NCBI RefSeq assembly: GCF_000715075.1
Contig: NC_134089.1
Coordinates: 65,888,697 to 65,952,696 of the forward strand
Direction: 5' to 3'
Source of the DNA: Nicotiana tabacum
Lineage: Eukaryota > Streptophyta > Magnoliopsida > Solanales > Solanaceae
Length of the DNA stretch: 64,000 bases
Positions within the stretch are counted from its first letter, which is position 1, and each line of letters starts with the position of its first letter. The translations under genes were made by a program, and so were the position numbers. Under the pieces are notes generated by a model that was not told the origin of the DNA, made no database searches, and saw nothing but the letters and a program-made list of their open reading frames with translations. Positions 56,204 to 64,000 of the stretch are shown here, one piece after another.

Positions 56204-58726
56204 TGTTACAACCCATATTCACGTACGTTAGTTCATGCTGGTAGTCGACGTAAATCTATAAAGAGATTATCTTTAAGATGATAAGAAGTTAATTCTATTG
56301 GTCTTAAATGATACAAAGGTGTATAAGGGTGGTTAACAAGTATTAGAAGTTAAACGAATCAAGGATGTTGTGAGCCGTATTTTTGGGTAAACCTAGAGGT
56401 GCTTAATATACTCAAGAGGTCATGTTTTAAGGTATTTGAATCATATAATATCTGTATCATAAGTCTTGAAGTCAAACGAGTTATGAAACAAAAGTCGACA
56501 AAAGTTGCCGCAACTTAGGTTCATAATTTTACTTAAACATTAGGTCAAATGTTACTAAGCTTTTCTATCCATTTACAAGAAATTAAGGGGTGATCTACCT
56601 ATCAAATTAAAGATCTATGAGTCTAGTTTCCAACACATTAAACTGTTTGTTAATACGATCTTGGAGTATAGAGATATTCATATTTTCGCGAGCATGCGCA
56701 GATTGGTAGGTGACAAGTAGGTGCATCACCTACTTGCCAAAATGAGAGGACAAAATTAAAAGCCCCAAAGTCGGCCAAGAGGGGACTTTTAAGGGATTAT
56801 CAACTCAGTTATTTCACCCATATTTCAGGCCTTCAAAACCAAATTGAACCCCAACAACTCCTCCCCAAAAATCCCACACAAACCCTAATCAATTTCCCTC
56901 TCTTTCAAGTTCTAATTGGGGGTAAAACTTGGAGTTTGATGAACCAAGGGAAGGGATGAGTTATCCAACAAGTAAGGTAAGTTTAATGCTCTATTTCATA
57001 CATTTTTTCTGCTGTGAATTCATGGAAATTCGTTCTATACATGTAAGAACTCACGGGACGGTGATCGGAAGCCGTGAGTTCGAGTTATTCACTTGTAGCG
57101 GACTGTTTTATGGACTATTTTGTGTTGTTGTTGGGCTGCGTGTTTTACTACTGTTTTATGGAGTTTTGGAGGAGGAAGGGTTTGGAGAAGCATCATATAG
57201 ATGTAGGGTTGTGGGCTAGTAGTTCTTCGTAACATTTCCTGGTCATTTGATACGACTACGGTGGCCGTCATATGTATGAAGTGATTAGGTTGTGCGTGGA
57301 CTGTTTTGGGAGGCTCAATATGATTATTATTGATGTTGTTTGGGCTGTTTGGTGATTTCTTTGAATTGTGTGGAGTCCTATATATAGGGAAGGTATTGTC
57401 CGTTTCATCGTAAAATAGGTTGTGGTCGATACATAATAGTTATGACGCTTAAATGATAACGATAGTATCGTTTCTTTTATTGTAGACTAAGGAGTTTTGA
57501 CAATTGCATAGCTTGAGATTGGGGCAGTATATACAAGGTATGTGAGGCTATCCCTTTCCTTCTTTTGCACGACTCCGATTGTACATAATGTAATGAACGA
57601 GCTTCCAAGATACTCTACTCTTAGAAGCTAGCAGTACTTACATTGTTTTCCCTCTTATGGAACGATTGATGTTAATGTTGCTTCTCTTATTCTTATGTTA
57701 TCAATATTGTTGGTACTTCCTGATTCTTATAAGGTTCATAGTGAAGAGTTAGTCCTAATAACGTGTACAGAGGATACCGACCTTACGTCACTCCGAAAGG
57801 TTTAGAACGTGATTCTATGAGTCGAGCATGAATTATATATATGTATATATTTTACTCTACCGATCCGCGCTATAGTCGGCCGGGTACGGCACCTATTATG
57901 CAACCACTGATCAGTTAGGATTTATCGAGCTCCACGTGGCCGGGTATGATACTACCGAGCCTTATGATGGCCGGGTACTTTTTTTTACCGAGCCTATTAC
58001 GACCGGGTACGATATGATGATAATGATGCCCACAGAGGCATATGTTTAAAAGTTTATGTATATATACATATGTATTATGCATTTCATGTTAGTATCCCTC
58101 AGAGGTACGCATATGTTACAAGTTGTATATTCTCTATCCCTACTTACATTACTGTTCATACTTATGGTTCCCTGCCTTACATACTCAATACTTTATTCGT
58201 ACTGACGTTCTTTTATTTGTGGACGCTGCATGTCGTGCTGCAGGTCCTGATAGACAGGCAGGTGCAGTTCCCTCACCACAGTAGGCTGTCCAGTTCAGCG
58301 GTGATTGGCGAGATCCCTTCTCCGGACTTGCCGTAGTCTTGGTATGCATTTTTGTTATAGACATTATGGGTATGTCGGGGCCCTATTCCGGCTATGTTGC
58401 AGCACTTATGTTCATTTAGAGGCTCATAGACAGGTGTCGACTCGTGTATAGTTTGGTATGCCTTGTCGGCTGATTTTTGTTGTATAGTCTTTCATGGTAG
58501 CGTGGTAGCTTATACCTTATATATAGTTTCTTGATTGTCTGGTCATCCTATGTTATGTATGTTCATGCCATCATATTTTATTGTTTGTTGTCCATGATCT
58601 ATGTCTACCATTTATATTGATTTTGTCAGCCCTAAAATATAATAAAGAAGGTTAGATAAAATGTACGTTGGTGCTCGGCAAGTATGGTCGGGTGCTAGTC
58701 ATGGCCCTCTAGTTTGGGTCGTGACA
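56204..58726 (+). repeat. 3' LTR of the gypsy fragment (2523 bp)
   Basis: It starts TGTTACAACCCATATTCACG after a polypurine tract and ends GGGTCGTGACA. It contains an inverted repeat around 56705-56745 (AAGTAGGTGCATCACCTACTT) and a GGCCGGGTACG tandem block at 57880-58015. Confidence 0.75.
57880..58015. repeat. Tandem GGCCGGGTA repeats in LTR
   Basis: Four units of about 35-45 bp, each with (G)GCCGGGTA(C/T)G and ACCGAGCCTTATGAT or similar. Confidence 0.7.
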
Positions 58727-59225
58727 TGACCGGTGTGTTAGTACCACGTGCAGCCCCTCTTTGAGGACTGTCATACCGGGTATTGCATTGATGTGATCCA
58801 TATTATAAACAAACCTAGGACACCCCCTTTACATTCCCGAATATGCTTATATTGTAATTCTTTTCAAAATCTTGCTTTCATTAACCGCTTTCCAAACATC
58901 TATGTTCTTAAACTTAAATCCCCTACTATTTGAGTCATACTTATTTATTTGCTAATTGTACAAATTCACAAAAACTGTTTGGCCAGGAACCACACTAGTG
59001 GATCCTGAGGGATGCCTAACACCTTCCCCTTAGGATAATTTCAAGCCCTTACCCTATATCTGGCTACCAAACATAGTTATTAATGAACCCTATAGGTGCC
59101 CTAACGCATCTTAAATCGTTAAATGACGACTCTTCAAAAATGCAAACCCCCTTTCCCAAAAGGAAAGAGTTGTCCCAACTAAAATGTCATAAACGCGATT
59201 TCACGAGAAAAAAAGGGGGCGTGAC
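58727..59225. repeat. Unclassified repeat fragment between gypsy LTR and copia RNase H
   Basis: GGAACCACACTAGTGGATCC, GCCTAACACCTTCCCCTTAG and GAAAAAAAGGGGGCGTGACA look to me like the leader of another LTR element (possibly Tat/Ogre-like). This is from memory and unverified. No coding sequence. Confidence 0.4.
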
Positions 59226-59520
59226 AGAGCTTAGTATTGAGGTTGAGGCTCCAGTACCACTTTTCTGTGATAGCAAAGCTGCTATTCAAATTGCAGCTCA
59301 TCCCATCTTTCATGAGAGGACAAAACACATTGACATAGACTGTCATTTTAGGATGGAGAAAATTCAGGAAGGTTTGGTTGAAACACGACATATTGGAACC
59401 AAAGAACAACTTGCAGATGTGCTGACAAAGAGCCTGTGTAGTCCACAACATGATTACTTTGTGAGCAAGCTGGGAATGAAGAACATGTTTTCATCTGTCA
59501 GCTTGAGGAGGAGTGTAAAG
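59226..59520 (+). pseudogene. Copia RNase H C-terminus
   Basis: LFCDSKAAIQIAAHPIFHER then TKHIDIDCHFRMEKI, RHIGTKEQLADVLTKSL and FVSKLGM form the conserved end of copia RNase H. The fragment continues the host copia element whose 5' half lies at 52795-55108. The catalytic Asp of CDS is retained, but upstream RNase H is lost. Confidence 0.8.
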
Positions 59521-59529
59521 AACTCTAGG

Positions 59530-59736
59530 TGTGGGTATACAGCTGTCAATAAGCTGTAGTTAAGTTAAGAAAATTCTGTAGTTAGTTATATAAGTAGCAG
59601 TTAGTTAGTTATAAACACTGCACATATTTCATTTCTTATTGGTCATCTAATGGAATCAGTTTGGAGCTTCCATTCTCTTCTCTCTAACTACTTCTGTGCA
59701 TGCTCTCGTTTGACTCCATAGTTGAGCTCTTCAACA
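59530..59736 (+). repeat. 3' LTR of the short-LTR copia (207 bp)
   Basis: It aligns with the 5' LTR from TGTGGGTATACAGCTGTCAA to GAGCTCTTCAACA. It is preceded by a purine-rich TTGAGGAGGAGTGTAAAGAA. Confidence 0.8.
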
Positions 59737-60870
59737 ATTTTAATGCTTCGCCATTTTCATCTTTCTTCGTATGAAGTTTATTTATTTGTGATGAATGGAA
59801 TATTATTGTGACAAAGACCCTTATAAAGGTATAATTATCAACTATCACTGAGGAAGCTCCAGCAGAGAAGAAACTCATGGTACTGTTGAACTTCATGTAT
59901 GATTGGTGTTTAATTTTTAAATATCTATTTTTAAGTTTCTGTTTTCTTTCTTTTTCTCTCTTATTTTGTTTTCTTCACTGTCTCATAGTCGTCGGAGGTA
60001 ATTAAGAGAGGATCACGGAACAAGAGGATTAGGTAGTTGCATAAGATTGGGGATGCATCTCAATATCCTTTTTCAGGACATGATAGTGCACAATTGAAAA
60101 GCTATGTCAAAACAACCGTTGGTAATTGATGATAATTATCATAAGAAAAAAAGCAATGGCTAACAGATGAAGACAAGCATTTGAAAGTGCTTTTAACTCC
60201 ACTGTTATAGGAGGAAAGGAAGTGTTGACTCTTAAAAAATTTATCAGATAGATACATTTCTTACTACAAAAGTGGCATTGCAAATGCCGACATCTCACTT
60301 TGTCCATAACATTATGTTTTCAGATGGGGAGAGTGTAGAGTTCTCTTTTGGGAAAAAAAATTGAACTTAAGTAATCTTCAAGGGAAATGACAAGTTGATG
60401 TTGAGCCAGATATAGCTTATATGTATACAAGCTTGTTCTCCTTTTTTTTGTGGTGCCACAATTCCTTAAGGTTTCAGTCATATAAATATGATGCAAGTTG
60501 CAGGCAACTTTTGCCCAAGATAATGCAAAAAGACTAGCCAGATGTTTAGAATATTTATGAATGCTTTGTCAATAGATCATCATATTAAGGGAAGGGGATC
60601 AAAGGAGGGTGATATTATTTGAAAGTTAGATAGGTTAATTTGAAATCGTACCGTAAAAGAGTCAGTGACTATTTTGATGAAATGATGATATTTGGTTTTA
60701 ATTTCAAAGCCCTCGATAGATAAGATATGGACTCTTTGAAAGCTGGAAGAATCATTTAGTTCTGGAGGAATAAGTCTTAGTTTCTCTTATAATAAGTAAG
60801 AAATATAATTATTTAATATAGTATTTAGATTTTCTTTTCTGATCGCGCATGGCACGAGCAATTTCACTAG
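59737..60870. other. Helitron interior, no gene recognised
   Basis: No supported ORF. A 30-bp segment at 60590-60619 nearly repeats 52475-52504 (see findings). Parts may derive from captured host DNA, but no exon was identified. Confidence 0.35.
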
Positions 60871-61095
60871 TATAGATATAACTATCGTCCTTACTCGGGT
60901 CGCAGTGGAGCATGGGATGGTGCATGATTCAAAAGGTCAATTTGTACCTACAGCTTGTTGAATTTTTGAGGTTGTGTCAATGCTAGGCATGCTGAAATTA
61001 TGGGTTTACGTTTTGATCTCACCTTATTGGATTAACATTTTGATGGCTCGGGTATAGCTGAATATAATGCCCATGAAATAGTACTTTCTTGAGAA
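60871..61095 (+). pseudogene. RNase H-like (RVT_3) fragment, copy 2
   Basis: It is nearly identical to 50143-50368: shared GTCAATTTGTACCTACAGCT and GAGGTTGTGTCAATGCTAG. It has small indels, including a 2-bp loss near 60921, and ends where unrelated sequence starts at about 61096. It encodes the same degenerate RNase H-like peptide pieces. Confidence 0.6.
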
Positions 61096-61199
61096 ATTTT
61101 CATAAAGCACTATCTTTTAGTGGTAATTATCTATCTATAGATACCATTTGCTATATTACGGATTGTAGATACGTTTTCCGTTATTATAAGATGTATTGC

Positions 61200-61416
61200 A
61201 TGTATTTAAGCTATTGTATTCATGAATACAATAGCAAAAATAGGCGTGAATCAGGAAAGTCCAGCTAATCAGTTATTGTATTCGAGTGTATTCAATTGTA
61301 TTCATGGCGAGAAACATGGGATTACAGCTAGACATATTATTGTATTCTAGTGTATTTGACTGTATTCATGGTGTGAAACATGGGATTACAGCTGGACAGA
61401 TTATTGTATTCGACTG
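61200..61416. repeat. Tandem repeat with TTATTGTATTC units
   Basis: About three units of 70-75 bp contain TTATTGTATTC, TGTATTCATGGCG(A/T)GAAAC and ATGGGATTACAGCTGGACA. The third is interrupted by the LTR starting at 61417. Confidence 0.75.
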
Positions 61417-64000
61417 TGTGACAACCCGGCCAGTTGTCTTATGAATTACCGCTCTGTTTTCCCCATTTCTGCTACTTTATGCCTTGTTTATCCATGTTAT
61501 AGGGTATGGGGTTGGTCGGATCGAATTCAGAATGATTTTGGTAAGGTTTGAGACACTTAGTCTCTTTTAAGGAAGGTTAAGTTGAAAATATCAACCAGAT
61601 GTTGACTTATGTGTTAGAGGGATAATATGTGAGTTCCGATAGTTTGGTTAGCTTTGGGAGGTGATTTGGGACTTAAGAGTATGATCGAAATGAGTTTTGG
61701 AGGTTCTGAGTAGATTTAGGCTTGAATTGGCGAAATCGGATTTTTGGCGATTTTCGGTTGATAGGTGAGATTTTGATATAGGGGTCGGAATGGAATTTCG
61801 AGAGTTGCAGTAGTTCTGCTGTGTCATTTTGGATGTGTTTGCAAAATTTTAGGTCATTCGGACGTGGTTTGGTTGGGTTTTTGATCAAAAGCGGAATTCG
61901 GAAGATTTTAGAAAGTTTGGCTTGAATCCGATGTGATTTGGTTGATTTGATGTTGTTTAAGGTGTTTTGAAGATTGATACAAGTTTGAATAAGGTTTTGG
62001 GATATGTTGGTGCCTTTGGTTGAGGTCCCGGGGGCCTCGGGTGAGTTTCGGATGGTCAATCGGACCATTTCATGCCTTTGATAGTTGCAGATTTTGGAGT
62101 TCAGCTGTTGTAGAATTTTTACTCTTTGCGATCGCGTAGGGGGTCTCGCGATCACGTAGAGCTCTTTTGGGGGCATTTCAGTTTGCTCAGTCCGTTCGCG
62201 AAGCTGGGGATGCGATCGCATAAGGTGAAGGTATTGTTGATCGCGAACGCGTGGAGGGGGTCGCGTTCGTGTAGAGTTAAGTGGACCAGGGGTCTTATAG
62301 CCAGTATGCGATCGCGTAGTGTTAGATGCCTGAGCATCACGTTCGCATGGGATGTTACGCGTTCGCATAGGGTTAATTTTGGGAGCTGAGAATTTGTGCT
62401 TCGCGATCGCGAAGCATGTCCCGCGATCGCGATGAAGGAATTTAGGCCTGGGCAGAAGGTTTAAATAGTCGTCTTGTCCGCGAATGTGGAGTTTATTTCT
62501 TCCATTGTTGGTCGTTTTTGGAGCTTTTTGAAAGGGATTGAAGAGGGATTCAAGGGAAATCACTTGGAGTAAGATTTTTGGATTTAAAACTAGATTTTAT
62601 TGTGAAATCTACCTAATAAATCATAGAATCTAAGCCTAAAATTGAGGAACTAGGGCTCGAGATTAAGAGACTTTAAAATGAGAATTTGAGGGGTCATTTG
62701 AACTCCGATTTCAGTGTTCTTGGTATGTATGGACTCGTGGGAGGATAAGAATTCCGTTAATGTAATTTTTATCGAGTTTCGAGACATGGGCCGGGGGTTG
62801 GGTTTGGACGGGATTTTTGGTATTATTTGATTGTTTTCGCTTGGGCTTCGTTCCCTTAGCATATTTTGACGCCGTGATTTTGATCTTGAATAGATTCGAC
62901 GCGAGTGGAGGCTAATTCGAGGGCAAAAGGCACCGCATAGTAGCATTTTCACCGGGTTGAGGTAAGTAACCATTGTAAATCTGGAATCGAGGGTACAAAA
63001 CCCTGGTATTTGACTTGTTTTGATAAATGCAGTGACGCACATGCTAGGTGACGAGCATGTGGGCGTGCACCAGTAGAGATTATGACTTGGTCAGTCCCGT
63101 AGTGACTATTAAGCCGCGTATTTGATTTGGAATCTTATGTTATTCCGTACTTTAGTCATTTATACTGTATTATGGGCTTTATGTCATGTTTGGGGCCTTG
63201 TGCCGACTTGTTGAGACCCTTAGGGGAATTTTTACTATTTTTCCTCACTTTATTTGTTGAAAGCATATCCTCAGTCATATTTTACCTGTTTAAATGTTTA
63301 AAACTAGTTTTATTACTCCACTTTTAATTGTGAAGACTGTTTGGGCTGAGTTCCCTAATTTCTATTATTGTGCCCGAGAGGCTGTGAAATTACTGAGGGA
63401 GGTTGAGAACCTAATAGTGAGGATATTATATGTAAATATTATGGATCGGGCTGCACGCCGCAGTGATATATATATATATATATATATTGGATCGGGCTAC
63501 GCGCCGCAGCGATATGACGCTTGGGCTGTAGGAGCCCCTCCGGAGTCTGTACACCCCATTGAGCATAGTTGACTATAAATTATGGACCGGGCTGCACACT
63601 GTAGCAGTTACTATGATTTCTATTATTATAAGATATTAATGAGCATGTGTGCTGAGAGTGAGTACTGAGTGACGAGAGTGAGTCACGAGTGACTGAGAGG
63701 CTGCCCGAGAGGCCACATTTTGAGTGATACCTTGCCCGAGGGGCCTAGTTATGATATTTTCACTGATTTTACTATTCTTTTAAAAATAGCCTCTGTTGGA
63801 GAAATTGCTAAGTATATGATTTCAAGTGTTTAAACTGAAATTGATGATTTTACGACAAAACTGGTTTTAAACTGTGAAATGGATTTGCTATCCTGTTGTT
63901 TTATTCAGTTATATAATTTTTAACTCCTCGTCTCTTCTTTCAGACCTTATTTACTTTAGTTACTTACTGAGTTGGCGTACTCACGTTACTCCCTGCACCT
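61417..64000 (+). repeat. Tekay-like LTR, second copy, truncated by window end
   Basis: It starts TGTGACAACCC and aligns with 21425-24345 through to TTACTGAGTTGGCGTACTCA at the window end. About 340 bp of LTR should remain outside. It has a GCGATCGCG word array (62120-62420), GGATCGGGCTGCACGCCGCA repeats at 63440-63610 and an (AT)n run at 63466-63487. Confidence 0.85.
62120..62420. repeat. Palindromic word array (GCGATCGCG type) in LTR
   Basis: Ten or so words are spaced 20-45 bp apart, including a perfect 20-bp palindrome TGCTTCGCGATCGCGAAGCA at 62397-62416. The array starts about 700 bp from the LTR start. Confidence 0.8.

Larger units (their letters stand above)
55100..58726 (+). mobile_element. 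Gypsy element 3' half (integrase end plus LTR) inside the copia
   Basis: It begins within the integrase core (STAFHP-like), continues to a chromodomain-like tail and a polypurine tract (AAGGGGGGGGAGG, 56191-56203). It ends with a 3' LTR that starts TGTTACAACCC. The left end is truncated at the copia junction, so this is not a simple insertion. Confidence 0.75.
52795..59736 (+). mobile_element. Ty1/copia element with short LTRs, middle replaced
   Basis: 5' LTR 52795-53014, primer site at 53015, gag and protease up to about 55100, RNase H C-terminus at 59225-59520, 3' LTR 59530-59736. The integrase and reverse transcriptase are missing. In their place are a gypsy 3' half and another repeat fragment (about 55100-59225). 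No clear target duplication. Confidence 0.75.
52504..60870 (+). mobile_element. Helitron-like unit interrupted by LTR elements
   Basis: The right end ATCGCGCATGGCACGAGCAA then TTTCACTAG, followed by T, fits a Helitron 3' terminus (short CG-rich hairpin, then CTAG). The flanking DNA after it (60871 on) matches the uninterrupted copy at 50143, where an A precedes it, as expected for A/T insertion. The left end is placed near TATTATATAAAGTAGGGACA (52504-52530) by resemblance only. Without the copia insertion the unit would be about 1.4 kb. Confidence 0.4.

Noticed and set aside
59179..59451. Minus-strand frame over the copia RNase H
   Set aside because: Shadow of the plus-strand RNase H coding sequence.
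62126..62563. Open frames of up to 296 codons in the LTR at 61417
   Set aside because: They coincide with the GCGATCGCG array and its flanks; the translation is Arg/Thr/Ser-rich with no recognisable motif, and the region is a non-coding LTR.
63466..63487. (AT)n run as a possible origin or promoter
   Set aside because: It is a simple repeat within an LTR tandem block; no further signal.
1..64000. Possible bacterial defence island, CRISPR array or prophage
   Set aside because: No direct-repeat/spacer pattern, operon structure or bacterial gene was seen; the content is plant transposable elements.

Overview
This window is plant nuclear DNA and looks like transposon-dense intergenic chromatin of an asterid, most probably a Solanaceae (Nicotiana-like). 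The evidence is two DUF1191-type plant membrane-protein genes, chromovirus (Tekay/Del-like), Athila-like and Tat-like Ty3/gypsy elements, Ty1/copia elements, a hAT transposon, Helitron-like ends and Solanaceae-type MITEs. The family assignment rests on recalled repeat character, not on a search. Roughly 85-90 percent of the window is repeat-derived. No bacterial-style operons, CRISPR arrays, tRNA or rRNA genes were recognised.

Left part (1-25.3 kb): the 5' portion of an Athila-like element on the minus strand (1-4997) sits in a coding exon of a PF04195 (putative gypsy-type transposon) extra gene. A second, multi-exon PF04195-family pseudogene follows (6637-8556), then a Tat-type LTR (8560-9312). 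Next comes a minus-strand Tekay-like element (9666 to about 20998). Its 3' LTR is split by a 3981-bp hAT transposon (10492-14472) with a perfect 8-bp target duplication and a transposase ORF broken by one stop codon. A remnant of the same hAT family (20999-21424) follows, then a plus-strand Tekay-like LTR, primer site and gag fragment (21425-25335).

Middle (25.3-48.6 kb): a Tat-type LTR with primer site on the minus strand, two adjacent chromovirus-like LTR regions (27.1-31.6 kb), DUF1191 gene 1 (32445-33530), and a small non-autonomous LTR retrotransposon (34279-35653). A copia pol pseudogene (35.7-39.5 kb) and a solo LTR (40517-43377) nested in another LTR follow. Then come a palindrome-rich MITE, a MULE-like element carrying a captured aspartic-protease exon (44338-45170), a Helitron-like stretch ending in CTAG (to 47232), and DUF1191 gene 2 (47637-48575). 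The two DUF1191 genes are same-strand tandem duplicates that also share about 250 bp of upstream DNA; repeats fill the 14 kb between them.

Right part (48.6-64 kb): a duplicated RNase H-like fragment (50143 and 60871), a Tat-type 3' LTR with an antisense PF04195 gene (50464-52500), and a Helitron-like unit (52.5-60.87 kb). The Helitron holds a short-LTR copia element (52795-59736), whose middle is replaced by a gypsy 3' half (55.1-58.7 kb) and another repeat fragment. The window ends in a second Tekay-like LTR (61417 onward).

The only apparently intact host genes are the two DUF1191 genes. The most unusual signals are: arrays of short CG-rich palindromic words at the same offset (about +700 bp) in six LTRs, with a different word in different copies; a captured protease exon beside tandem 20-bp palindromes that include a two-arm compensatory change; and multi-exon antisense genes carried by Tat-type elements.
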